The position numbers and the translations under genes are program-made. A stretch of 64,000 bases of DNA, taken from the NCBI RefSeq assembly GCF_029227915.1, contig NC_079877.1, forward strand, positions 14,073,351 to 14,137,350, given 5' to 3'. The notes below the pieces were generated by a model. It saw nothing but the letters and a program-made list of their open reading frames with translations. It was not told the origin of the DNA and made no database searches. Source of the stretch: Hydractinia symbiolongicarpus. Lineage: Eukaryota; Cnidaria; Hydrozoa; Anthoathecata; Hydractiniidae. Below, in pieces: positions 12,741 to 24,667 of the stretch (within the stretch, counting starts at the first letter, position 1; every line of letters starts with the position of its first letter).

Positions 12741-14420
12741 TAATTCCCTTGCGTGTGTAAAATTGTGAGTCCACGACACGCAATTCACAAGTCACTTTCT
12801 TATGGCGTGGCCGTACGCTAAAATTTACTAAAAAAATAAGTAAGCTGCTAAATAAGAAAACAGGGGATCCATTTGTCATTTATGCTACAGCGCTGTTACG
12901 GTTGAAATAATTTCACTTTACCCCCGGCCTACCATGTGCGCGCCATATCTCATGGAAACAAGTTGATAATCAACTGAAAGAAGAAAACCGAGGCGAAGGA
13001 AGGTTGTCTGTTTTCCAAGTTAATCCTGAAAAAAGTTACTTCAAACAAAGCATGCCAGTGTTTACTCATCAATGTTCAATCATCATGAGGTTAGCTTAAA
13101 GCTTACATTTTTTTTCTATATTTTACATTTTTGTGTTCTGGGACTGAGGTTGTATCTCATTCGAATATGACTGTAATTCGAATTTAAAATGTAAAAAACA
13201 AACTGTTGTTGTCGAACGAAGTTAATAATGTTGTTGTCAGAAATAATTTTTAAAACGAAGAGAAACGCACGATGATATAACATCACAAAAAGAATTGATT
13301 GGAAATGCATCAGACAATTGTAGCTATACTTTTTCAATTTGTTCTCTTTGGGATGAAACAAAACTTAGTTATCGAAGTAAAAAACCGATTGGACTACTGA
13401 GAAAGCGAAAAAAAAGAAGGTGTGTTCTCTAAATTATTTGATAGAGAATTGAATTTGGTTGTATAACGATTATTTAGCCGTTTCTTCCAAAGCTCAATTT
13501 TTCCTTAAATATATCTTAAGTTTGTTGTTGTGTCTTGAGCCGGAAAATAATTTCTTTAAGCACTTATTTTGTAAGAATATACTCTGAAAAATGGGTCAGA
13601 AGTTTAGAATATCCTAAGAATATGTCTGAGCTTGATAGTTTAAATATGAACATTTGTATGACGCACAAAATTGATCAGAAGTTTACTTTCTTTATTGTAT
13701 ATCTAACGAACTAAACTTTTTTGTGTCCACGCAATGGGCCGTTACATGTAGTAGAATTGCCATAGTAACTTATAGCATGCTTTATTTTATTAAGGCATTA
13801 TATATTTTCCGGCCATAGTCATATTAAGAACATATTGAGAATAATGAGGATAGCATTTGTCAAAAAAGTTAAGAACATGGAGGCTGAAATTAAAACACAC
13901 TATTCTTATAAAGACAGCGTGTATATCCTAGAGAAGGATTTAGATAAACTGTAAAAAGTAATTTTTCCGTGGTTACTTTTTTTAATACTACAGACTGTGT
14001 GATTCAGTGTTGATGTCGCTATAAAAAACCTAAACCTAAAATCTAAACTTAAATCAATGTTTACATTTGTCACGTTACGATCGTTTGAATTATATTTATT
14101 TATATTCATTATTTTATTTATTTATTTATTTAAAAATACTTATACAGAATGAGGACTTCAGTAATTTGCAAATATATATACATAAATACAAAAAAAACTG
14201 CTATCAATGTCCGTCCTGTCTGAGAATAAAAATCGCCTAATAGCTATAGCTGGTATCGTCTATTAAGAGAAGTACCCTGTGAGCGCCTTCATAAAAAGAG
14301 ACATATTATGGATTTTTCGACTTTCAAGTGGCAGTGAATTATACACAGTTTACCCCCTATAAAATAGAAATATTCGATTCTTAAATATATTTGATTCTTA
14401 AATTCGAAAACGCTGCATTG
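12741..14420. other. Non-coding stretch left of the Academ-like element
   Basis: I see no gene, structured RNA or clear repeat here. The stretch is AT-rich and short open frames in it have no recognisable content. Confidence 0.5.
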
Positions 14421-14634
14421 TTATCTTCTCATCCTCGTCCCCAGGGTCTTGTGGCCCCTGAGCCGTTATTTCGGAGTGGCCAACAATGACCCTGGAACAG
14501 GCTGGTCATGTGATACAAAAATGCCCAGATATACTGGGCATTTTTGAAATTTGAAATTTGAAATCAAATTTGACGCTCGTCTCAAGCTTTAACAGAGACG
14601 CATTAATACAAGCGAGATAGCAGATAGCCAAAAG

Positions 14635-16634
14635 ATGGATGTGTTGAAACGTTTGGATTTTGTATTTAATTTGCACGAAGGTTTTCCTTCTCACTGCCTT
14701 AAGCCTAAACAAGTTCAATGTTTTAAAGCTCTTTTAAAGGGCAGGGATGTTGTAGCTGTCCTTCCTACGGGTTATGGAAAGTCGTTAATTTTTCAACTTC
14801 TTCCTGACGTTATACCACAAAAAAGTACAAGGAATATCGTTATTGTGGTGTGTCCTTTATCTTCAATTATAGAAGACCAAGTGCAGTTTTTAAACAGTGT
14901 TGGTATTTCAGCAATGTCACTTCATTGCAATAATAGTTCCACAAGCTCTTATGAAAGTTTGTTTGCCGAAATGAAAACTCATGAAGAAATCAATATATCA
15001 AAAATAGGTGCAAGAAGGGGATATAAATCTACTCTTCGCTCATCCAGAGGCAATACTTTCCGAGCAAGGCAGAAATTTATTAAAGTCAACTGTGTATTAA
15101 GATAATGTTGTTGGAATTGTTATTGACGAGGCCCATTGTGTAGAATTTTGATAAGTATATATATACTGTTTTTTTCTTCTCATATATATATTTAAGAACA
15201 AGTTAGCTACATCTTAGAAACATTTTTGACTAAGTTAAAGTAATTTACAATGTTATGACTAGCTATGTGTACTGTATTGTGGAAAACCTAAAGTAGATAA
15301 GCTACCTGCAACTCTGCAGTTCGGGTGCAAGTCCTGATTGGGTTTTTGTACAATAGCTGGTCATGTCATTAAATTACCTCGAATAGCTAGCTATACATAT
15401 GGAGTCAAAAAAAACTATTCATTTCATTTTGATTTTACGTTTCGATTATTTCTTTGTCAGGTTGACAAAGAAAATAATTAATAAAAAATATATAACAAAA
15501 TAAATTAATAAGATGCTGCTCTAAAAAGGACTATGTACTTTTATATAAAAAAAAATTAACCAATAAAATATCTAAATATACATTTCAGGGGAGAAGAATT
15601 TAGAAAAGATTTTAAAGAACTTTCCACAGTGCGCACTTATTTTCCAAAAGCATCTATGTTAGCCCTTACTGCAACTGCCTCACCTCATCATATAACAAGT
15701 TTAGTGAAGTCATTGAATATGTCAACAGCAAAAGTTATCAGAGTAAATCCCAACCGCAAAAACATATTTCTTGACAAAAAGATCCGCAAAAGTAATGCTT
15801 CTGGATTCGAAAGCTATGAGAATATATTGTTACCTATAGCAAATTCATTAAATTCAGTAAGAGAACAATTTCCAATGACAATCATCAATCAAATTAAAAT
15901 ATTGTGGTCTTGCCTTTAATCTATTTGAAAGAATTTTAAGCACATTTCAATACGTGGGATTTGAAAAAACACCATCTAGTCGTTTGTTTTGTCAATACCA
16001 TGCACCACAGACAAAAGCTATGAAACAAATTATCATAAAGGAAATTTCTAAGAAGAACTCACGGATCAGAGTTATCTTTGCTACCACTGCGCTCGGAATG
16101 GGTGTTAATATTCCACATGTAGAAAATGTTTACCACATTACCCCACCCAGCAATCTTGAAGCTTATGTTCAAGAAATAGGACGAGCTGGCAGAAGTGAGC
16201 AACCTGCAACAGCTATTTTGTTTTACAATAATTCCGATGTTTCGGCAAATAAAACAAATGTGGATAAAAATATGAAATTGTACTGCCAGACATCAACTTG
16301 CCTAAGGGAGCATATTCAAAAACATTTTGGTTTCAAGCACGAACTTCAAGAAAAATGTTGTTCAATCTGTGAAAAAGTGGAATTGGTAGAAAAACCAACC
16401 ACTGTAAGAACTCGTTTAACAGCAAAATTAAGAAATGAATTAAATAAGGAACTATGTATGGCCCTATCCAACATTAGTGAAGAAAATTCGATATTTTTGT
16501 TTGGGACTCCCAAAGAGCTTGCCGCTGACATTTGTTACACAAGCTCACAATCAAACACAGGTGCCCCTGATTTATCCATGTTAGATGAGAACATTGCTAA
16601 AGAAGTTCAAAATATTTTGTCAAAGTATTTTTGA
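14635..16634 (+). pseudogene. RecQ-like helicase of the Academ-like element, degraded
   Basis: The visible superfamily 2 motifs are: motif I AVLPTGYGKS, motif Ia VCPLSSIIEDQV, motif II IDEAHCVEF, motif III ALTATA, motif V ATTALGMGVNIPHV and motif VI QEIGRAGRSEQ, followed by a cysteine cluster (CLREHI, CCSIC) like the RecQ zinc region. Exon 1 runs 14635-15150 and exon 2 15589-16634. Lesions: a frameshift near 15003-15015, a TAA at 15098-15100, a splice donor reading ATAAGT instead of GTAAGT at 15151, and a frameshift near 15885-15900. The intron joins a split W codon (TTTTG|G) correctly, which confirms the exon pairing. It would have unwound DNA during transposition or replication of the element; that role is inferred from family content. 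Confidence 0.8.
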
Positions 16635-16907
16635 GAAAATACATATACACTTTGTTTCATAAAAATACCAAAAGTCTTTCTACAGAGGTCAGTAAAGTAT
16701 TATATTGTTTAAGGAAGATTATGACCAGCCTTTTATATCTATGCTTTATGAAAAGAGTGTATATATTTTTTTTCTTGATACTAGTTTCACGCAACAAACT
16801 GTCCAAAAATTTGAAATAAAAACATATATATAGAGAGTAAAAGTTTAGTAAAATATATAAAGTAGAAAAAAACCCATCCAAAACCATCACAAATAACTTA
16901 TATACTT

Positions 16908-19753
16908 CTAATTTTCTGGTAGTTCACTTAGATGTTTTTTAATCCATTTTTGATGTTCCATGACGTTGATATATCGAAGTGGAGATCGTCTTATATTCAG
17001 AAAACTAGAATGGTGGCGCAATGGTGCATGGTCAAAAGGCTTAATTGTCAGCAGATCAGCAATCATTTCCTTTTCGTCTTGACTTGAATCACGGGTTTGA
17101 TGTTGTACTGACAGAGGATGGATCCCTGATGTGTTGTCATAATTTTCTGAAATTTCTCTGATACCACTTACAGCTTTACATACCTTGCTAATAAATTGAA
17201 CAGTTTTATTAGGGCCCATTCTTTGAACAATGCTCTTGCTTAACTTGTTGCAAATTTCCTGAGCAAGATCTTCTTCCATATTATTTCCAGGACCACCTCT
17301 CCAATTAACAAAAAAGCCATATTTAAACTGTTCTGATAAACGTGGTGTCAACATACATTCAATTTGTGCAATGCTAACGAACATTTCAATAGAATACTTA
17401 CTAAAACCTCCTAGTGATCTGAATACAGTTAACAAAAGCTTTTGATTAATAAGGTTACGTTTACCATCACCCTCTTTGGCTGTATCCTTCATTTGCAAAA
17501 TTAAAATAGTAAGAAAAATCGAACATAACCCATAGTTCTTGACATAATCATCCCCTCCTGTGACATTTGGATATTTTTGGAACAAAAAATTTTAAAGAAA
17601 TGTACCTAACACATCATCAAAATACCTTCTTTGCTTTTCTTTGTCATGTGTAATGTTGACTGGAAACGGATAATTTGATGGTCTGTCTTCTAGAGAGCTC
17701 ATACCCAGAAATTTCATTAATGCGACGATTATGTAGGCACGACCCGTACTTAAAAATAATTGTTCACTACCTTCATATGAATCTAACACTTTAGACGGTT
17801 TCGCATCCTTTCGGTTATACTTTTCCCTGAAATATTTAAGAATTCCAATTTCTTTGACTGATTCAGGTGCATAAAGCAGGGAATAACTGTACTGCAATAG
17901 TGACGCTTTGCAATGCCACATCACAGGTTTAAATGGAGCACAGTGTTCCAAACGATCAGATGGTGTGTGTGCTCCACCAAGAAGGTGTTTTGCACCAGCA
18001 AACCGAACTCTTGTGAGCTCGTCTCCAGAAAAAGGTATTTTCATTTCCCTCATGGGATCGTCTTCAGTAAAAACAACATGACCAATGGTCTGACCAGGAT
18101 CTGCTTGATAGTCAACATCTACTGTATTTGGTAACCGCTGTGGGTCTGGTAACTTCTCTAACTGTTCCGCTTGATAGTAGATTTCTGCAATCCAATTTTC
18201 AAACGTTCTAAGAATTTCAACACAGTCTGAATATTTTGATTCGTTTGCGTTAATAATTGGCATGGAAATAATGGTTGATTTTTGTTTCATGCATTCACTA
18301 TGTGGGTGAGGTAAATGCACTGGCAGCACGTTTTTTAAAAACTTAAATTGTGAAAGAAATTCCAACATTATTCTCCCAATTAAAATTTTCGAGGTGTCAG
18401 CATAATGTTGCCATTCTTGAACATTTGGCATAAACAAATTTGGTGATGCAGTACGTACACTTTTGATTAAAGGAATATCATTAGACAGATGTTGCAATGG
18501 TATTCGATTTTCAATTAGATTACTGGCCATCATGTGGAGGTCGTTATTGTCAACATTTTTTCTTGTAGCCACAAGCACCCTCATATCCCAGTTATCTGAT
18601 GTACCACGCAAAGATCCACCATTTCTGATAATATTAACAGCCTTTTCCATAAAATGACCACCTGCTAATTTTAACAAAACATCTCGCATTGAATTCGATA
18701 AGCAAAATCCAACTTGATTTAATCTTCTTTGGAACTATATAAATTGTAAATGTATGTAATATCAAATAAACGACTTGGAAGTATTTAATTTACCTCTAGT
18801 CTATCTAAGCCAATATAAAAATCTTTCTTTAAATTTTTTGATTTTTTTGTGAAGTTTAATTTAATTGTATATAGACTTTTTTATTTTTGATATTTTGATT
18901 TGGATAAAAACTAAAGTATGTTGAAATAGAGTTGTATATATAATACCTGTCTACTGCAACCTCCTTCAATTGCAAGAATGGTGTTAATTCTCTGTAGTCG
19001 ACTTAATTCATGCCATCTAATCTGCATTAACACTGAATAGACAAAACAAAGTTTAACTTTTAAACTATTACTCAAGGGTTGGTGTAATTAACCAGTGCTT
19101 GCTAGCAAAATTTTTAACAATAAAGAATGATTTGATTCTAACTCTTCCCATAAACTTTCGAAACCAAATGTCTGTAAGCCATTGTAGCTTGTATCATGTA
19201 AGTATGATGGTTTAGTTCTCCTACAAAGTTTTGCAGAATCACTTTCAACCTCCAGCAACATTTTACTTTCAAAGTCTACCATGGAATTTTCACAATTTTC
19301 TTTATTTCTTTGTATGTTTGTGACATCACAGAGAGCAGGTTTATTTTCAAAAAGCTTCTTTTTTGCCACAGATGTGGTTTTACTTGGTGAAGAAACTGCA
19401 CAACGTTTAACTGAAACATTTTGTCTATGTAAACTTTGATTTTTTTGGCACTGACATCGGTATTCATGCATTTTTTGAATAAACGATATACATTTACGAC
19501 ATATAGCATCAGACATTCCATCATCTTGTGACATTCTTATTCCACATGTTTGCTCAATTTTAAATGTTAGGTAAATTTTTTCTCCACTTTTTGAAAAACA
19601 TTTTGTCACATGGTTTTGAGCAGTGACAATACAGCATAACCGACAAAGCACTTCATTTTTAGGTAAAGTGGCATGTTTAGTATATATCTTTGTTGGTGTA
19701 TTAACAACTTCAGCCATTACAATGTGAAGATGACAGTGACAAAAGTACTCCAA
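16908..19753 (-). pseudogene. Academ-type transposase (ZAD-like zinc finger plus DUF6589), one premature stop
   Basis: There are three exons. Exon 1 (19753 or, from the better MAEVV start, 19717, to 19093) has a ZAD-like cysteine pattern: CRLCCIV at the start and CRKCISF about 55 residues later. Exon 2 is 19032-18947 and exon 3 is 18734-16908; junctions are GT-AG and keep frame. Exon 3 matches what I know of DUF6589 proteins: RKNVDNNDLHMMASNLIENR, GDELTRVRFAGAKHLLGG, DSYEGSEQLF, IAQIECMLTPRLSEQF and VQRMGPNKTV. The only break seen is a TAA at 17592-17594, between LGTF and FQKYPNV, in the same frame on both sides. Including that codon the protein would be about 857 residues. The aspartate in GDELTR is a candidate catalytic residue, but I cannot assign the full triad. 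Confidence 0.8.
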
Positions 19754-20396
19754 AACTGACTTAAAACATTTGCACTGTTATCACTACTAACTTAGCAATA
19801 TGTAGCTAGCTAAACTAAAACAAAAAACAATATAGTTACTATATTCCTTTGTACACTCAACATAAAGTAGTTTAAACATAGTAGGCTGTTTCATATACAG
19901 AAGGAAAAAAAGGCTTATTACTTATTGAATTACTTTAGCGAAAAGGTAACTAGCTACCTTTATGTCTAATCTGCTACAACGTCAACAAATCAGTAAAGCT
20001 AGTGACATTAGCATCTTTATGTCTGGTTTGCTACACAACAAATCAGTAAAGGTAGTTACATTTGCCTGTATTTTACATGCAACTAAAAACTTAAATTTCT
20101 ATCTATTCCTGGTGTCTTATGTTACATATAATATTAATAACTAGCTATATATATAAGTAATATCACAATCCCTAATCTTTTCTAATGTTGAGTCAATTTT
20201 TTAAAGCTGGAGACCAACAGCCCAGCTGCCATGTTTGTTGTTACTGCCGCGAAAGACAACTATGCATAAATTATATTTTGGGTATAATTATCATATATTA
20301 TAAGCGATCATGTGACCAGCCTGTTCCAGGGCCTTTTCGCCGCTATCAGCTTTATCAACAAGGCAAAATGCCCTGGGAACGAGGTTGTTATCTTCT

Positions 20397-20869
20397 TTGA
20401 TTTTATGCATGATTTTCTTGATTATAAGTTTGGGTCTGTTAAAGCAAACTGTTCTTTTAATATTTTGGATTGAAATATTTCGGTAGATATAAAGTATACC
20501 AAATGATTCAAGTTTTATATTTCTCTTTTTCATGTGTGTTTCAACTATTAATTTCTTATATTTAGAGTATAACTTTGGAAGGTTTGCCGTATGCAACAGA
20601 CTGAATAGCTGATTTTGTATGACTTAACAAAAAATGTTGGATTTTTTTTAATGTTTGGTGTTCTTTTTTTTCCTAGTGTACTTCTGGAATGGCAAAGCAA
20701 GTACATAGTTTTAGCGTATTCCGCTTTTTACGTAACGGTTGTTATACGCCTTTGCTTTTTTTGGACATTTTTCTATTTTTATTTCATAATTTTTTTTATT
20801 ATTTTTTTTGTTGCACATACTTATATTTTTAGATTTTTTGTTTCAGCGTTAGAAAATGCAGATTGTGAG
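20397..20869. other. Non-coding stretch right of the Academ-like element
   Basis: AT-rich with long T runs. Short open frames rich in F, I and Y are compositional. No gene or repeat was recognised apart from the small MITE that begins at 20870. Confidence 0.5.
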
Positions 20870-20944
20870 CAACCTCGATCTCAGGGCTTTTTTTCTTTAT
20901 GCCATGCCGTTATAAAAGAGACAAAGAGCCCGGGGTCGAGGTTG
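20870..20944. mobile_element. 75-bp MITE with Academ-like ends
   Basis: It begins CAACCTCGATCTCAGGGC and ends GAGCCCGGGGTCGAGGTTG, an inverted repeat that shares the CAACCTCG terminus with the 5,958-bp element 480 bases away and with the MITE at 48974. No target duplication is visible. It encodes nothing. Confidence 0.6.
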
Positions 20945-21045
20945 AAACGTTAGTTTTGAAATATCAAATTACTGTGTTGTATGTCTTTGTATGATATCCC
21001 TTACATCGGTTTAATGAGAGATTCAGTGGATTCTTCCACGGGAAT

Positions 21046-24000
21046 TCGGCTAGTTATGGGCTTTCTGTAGTAACGTGTAGACTGGCTATGAGAAAGATCG
21101 TTTTTCGCTACTTTGAGATTCTCATATGTTTAAGTCATGCAATGATTAGTATAAAAATATAAAGCGTTTGACTATCATGAGCATATTCTTTTATTTGATC
21201 CTCCTGAATAAGTATAATGTTAGAATGTTGTTTACATAGCACACCCATTTCTGAAAACAATCCCGTTAATAAATTTTAAAGCAAAACATGAAGCGTGTGT
21301 GATGAGAATTACAAGGAACGTGTAATAAATAATGTGTGAACGTACATTGTCAACATTAAACAGCAGAATGAAAAAAAATATATTTTACACACTTTTTTTT
21401 ACGAACCTAATGTTCAATGGCATTAGTGTAACGAAAGCCTATTACACATCTTTCAAAATAACGCATCTCCTTTATCCAGAAATATATTTGTCATATATAT
21501 TATTAAATTTCCCATATGTAGCTATCCTTTCTATTCATCTATTAACATTCTTTTTTAATATTATCTAATAAAGAAGATTTTCCTACAACGTTGAATATTT
21601 ACTTTCTAGCTATACTCAGTGTCAGAACAAAAATTTTCCTGTTGACTTTCAATTATTGAAATATTTTCCGTAATTGCTAAATAACGGAAATACAGGTTAA
21701 AACGGGCGTGAGATTTTTTAGTTTTTTTTGTCTTAATCATTTCAAAAAGAAGAAATAAAATGTTATAGCTACCAAACAGTTTTCTTAACAAGTACAAGTA
21801 ATTCAACAAGTAAAATAACAATCATGATTTACACAAAATGTTTTATTTATCTTATCCTTGCATGTTGCCAGCAGTTAGTGAAGGTATGTCTGGATTTCTA
21901 GCCTAAATTCTACTTGTGATATATCGTATCGATTTTCTTGCCGTAAGTTTCAGTAGGTATAAATCTTCCAAACCTACGGCAGCTTTTTATATTTCATTTT
22001 AGAGATCAAACTAAAAAAAGTGCCACAACAATTTTATTGTTCACAAGTTTATCTCAGTCGTCTGTATGACGAACGACGAAATTGACGTCACGTTAAAACC
22101 ATTGAATAGAAACAATCTGAATTTTCATGCAAAGTTCAGTGTCTTCGTAAAAGTATTGAATGAAGATTCACCAGTTAAACTCACCAGTGCAAATGCAGCA
22201 AAGCTCAAGATAGCATTGCAAAAATGCAGAAGATGCTTGGATGGCCGATCAGATTATACTTGTCCCAAACCAATTTTAAAAAACATAGCAGATAACAATG
22301 TTGGCAGAGCGTTATTTACATTACAAAGACAGAAAAGAAGCCTTGGTTTTGATATTACCTCCTTAGTGATAGATTTTGAGAAATTGAGAAAGAAATCATT
22401 GATGAGACGATCATTGCCAATCAATCACACGGACAGTCAAAATGCAAACCTATTTCTCATCAGCAGACCGTCAGAACGTAAAACTTAACGCAAGAAACGC
22501 AGGGAGAGAAAAACAGACGAAGACGTTCCATAACCAAATGGCATGTTGAGAAAGTTTTTGAACTTTTTGTAGAGGCAATAAACTGATATATCATTACCAT
22601 AAAATTTGATGTTGCTTAGCAACACAATTGACAGCTTTTGGATATAACATGCTTATAATGGTAGCTATTAAATGTTACATACGTAGATATTTCATATGAC
22701 ATATTCCTTCGTGTACTTCTAACTATTTACGCCTACTTGTCTTTTGCAGTGGTAGGTTTTCTTTGCATGTATTTCTTTTATTACCGGAGCAATTTTACTT
22801 ATGGAATTTTTATTTTTGCTTTTATTATGCATTGCAACTCGTACCACGGATGAGGGTCCGAATTAACGGCAGTGCGCTAGACATAAAATATTGTAAATAC
22901 TATAGTTTGAGATTATGTTTGGCAGATAAGATATTTTTTAAAATTATAGGGAGAAGAACCATTTGTAAATATAATGGAATCCGAATTAAATAATAATAAA
23001 TAATAATAATAATAATAAACAAAAGTTATATTTAATTCCCTGTTGTCTAATTAGAGAGTACTTCCAGTGGAAAAGTTTATTTTGTGCAATCTATTAGAAG
23101 CCGTTCGCTGAAACGAGTGTTTTCTGCTAGACTAAATTCTTCCATATGGATTCTGTTAATAGAGTTGTCCGGTTTTAGAGTTTCCGTTAACTAAAGAGTC
23201 GACTGTATAGATACACGCTGACATGTGATATACGAATCGGTTTAAAAAGTAGCAACTTAACATTTGACCTGGTACCTCAATTGCTAACAAATGCCTCAAA
23301 CTTGAAAGAATAGTTAATCAAAGCTTGATTAACGGAAAGTGAAAAACCTTTCCAAGATTAAAAAAAATAAAGATCAAACAACTGTGTGCGCACAGACAAT
23401 TTTTAGATCTATTGTCAAAATTTTACCTAACTACTCAGACTAGATAGGTAATTAGGACAATCAAATCAAATTATGTAGGTGTGTCGGAAGAATGAAGGGA
23501 GAGAAAGAGAGAAAGAGGGAGGGGGGAGGGGGGGTGATAAGTGTGTCATTGCCCTCTTTTGCTTCCCCTATCTTGCTACTGACCAGGTTTCCCGTTATCC
23601 GTTATCACAAATATTAGTATTTTGTCTTAAAGTATTATATTAAGAATCATTAAATTGATGTGTGTAATTTGATGCAACATTTGGATGTTCTTAATGGCAT
23701 CATTATTATTACCGTCCAATTGTACCTAAATAAATCATTTTCGAGGATAGGTCAATTAGTATAAAAAAAAATTATGTTTGTTCCTAGTGCACCCTTTACA
23801 CAAACGTTTTCGTCTTTTATTATAGAAATGTTTTAAAATGTTTGCTACAGTCGATGTCAAAAGTAAGTTTTTGTGTTAGTACTGTGATGTCATTATTTCC
23901 TGCGTAGTTTGAACAGAAACAGGATATACATATTCTGCACACGAGCAAAACGACCCAACCTTTTATCAAACACAATACGTCTTCAGTTCTTTGTAAAGTT

Positions 24001-24450
24001 TCTGTACCACATCTTATGTCATATAATAACCTTTTTGTCGCTACAATAATGATTGTACCATTATATACGTAAATCAAATACCATATTTCTAAAGAAACGT
24101 TAATAAATGTTAATTAATTAAAGCTGCTGTCGATATAATCAGTGGAAAGCTATTTAAACAATTTTTTAAATAATTGTTACGTCAATCACTGGTGTATACA
24201 CTGCTATAAGAATACTTTCTATTCGTATTTCCTATGGGTGCATATTTTTGCGAAATGTTGCATGTCTTGGGGTTAATTCTTTCTTCTAATACCTTTTCCT
24301 ACCTGCTCCATTCCTTCTCCTCTTCTATTTAAGCAAGGGAAATACAAGACAGCATGAGAATGTAAGTTGGGAAATTTTATGTTATTTTGCGAATTATAAA
24401 AAACAAACCAAGAAAACATAATTTGAAATAAACTTTTACAGAAGACAAAG
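21046..24450. repeat. Third unit (C), right part, mostly in inverted orientation
   Basis: 21046-21130 matches unit A about 708-790 in the forward sense. From about 21130 the sequence instead matches the reverse complement of A from about 4830 down to about 1060: the gene, its flanks, the CGAGCAAAACGACCCAACC block at 23942 and the region up to about 24450. An AAT microsatellite lies at about 22989-23022. A purine tract with G runs (GGGAGGGGGGAGGGGGGG) lies at about 23518-23535. Confidence 0.75.
21824..22586 (+). pseudogene. Secreted prepropeptide-like gene, copy C, broken
   Basis: Exon 1 (21824-21883) still encodes an intact 20-residue signal peptide with a GTATGT donor. Exon 2 starts at 22003, but the fourth codon in frame is TAA (22012-22014). 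The cysteine domain is readable from 22066 (MTNDEIDVTLKP). A second break near 22470 throws the frame to a stop at 22486-22488, while the expected C-terminal block (RRRRSITKWHVEKVFELF) is still present in another frame up to a TGA at 22584-22586. The middle linker is shorter than in copies A and B, and the TATA box has been lost. All this points to a dead copy. Confidence 0.75.
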
Positions 24451-24667
24451 CTCCTAAGTAGTACTAAGAGGGGCTAACCAGTGCAAATTGTAAAATATAA
24501 TTTGTTTAAGAACATCATTATCGTCTTGGTATTTTGGATGTTAGCACATTATGAAGTTTCGTATCAAACAAAACTCCTTAATGTCAAAGGAATTTTTTTG
24601 GTTGCTGTATATACAATTTATTCTTGCTTAAATGCGCATATCACTTGATCATAATAATCCCATCAAA

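Larger units (their letters stand above)
14430..20387. mobile_element. Academ-superfamily (AcademH-like) DNA transposon, 5,958 bp
   Basis: The ends are inverted repeats: CATCCTCGTCCCCAGGG at the left and, reading inward from the right, CAACCTCGTTCCCAGGG, followed on each side by a second matching block (CCTGGAACAGGCTGGTCA). The element is flanked by a perfect 9-bp direct repeat, TTATCTTCT, at 14421-14429 and 20388-20396. Inside are two convergent genes: a RecQ-like helicase (+) and a zinc finger/DUF6589 transposase (-). A helicase plus DUF6589-type transposase is, as I recall, the defining content of the AcademH lineage, and its long target duplications would fit. Both genes carry disabling changes, so this copy is not autonomous now. 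Confidence 0.75.

Noticed and set aside
17913-18134. Plus-strand open frame in the transposase region
   Set aside because: It lies opposite the conserved DUF6589 coding sequence and is its shadow.
23518-23535. G-quadruplex regulatory element
   Set aside because: The G runs could fold, but the tract sits in a simple purine repeat in a decayed duplication copy, with no gene nearby to regulate.
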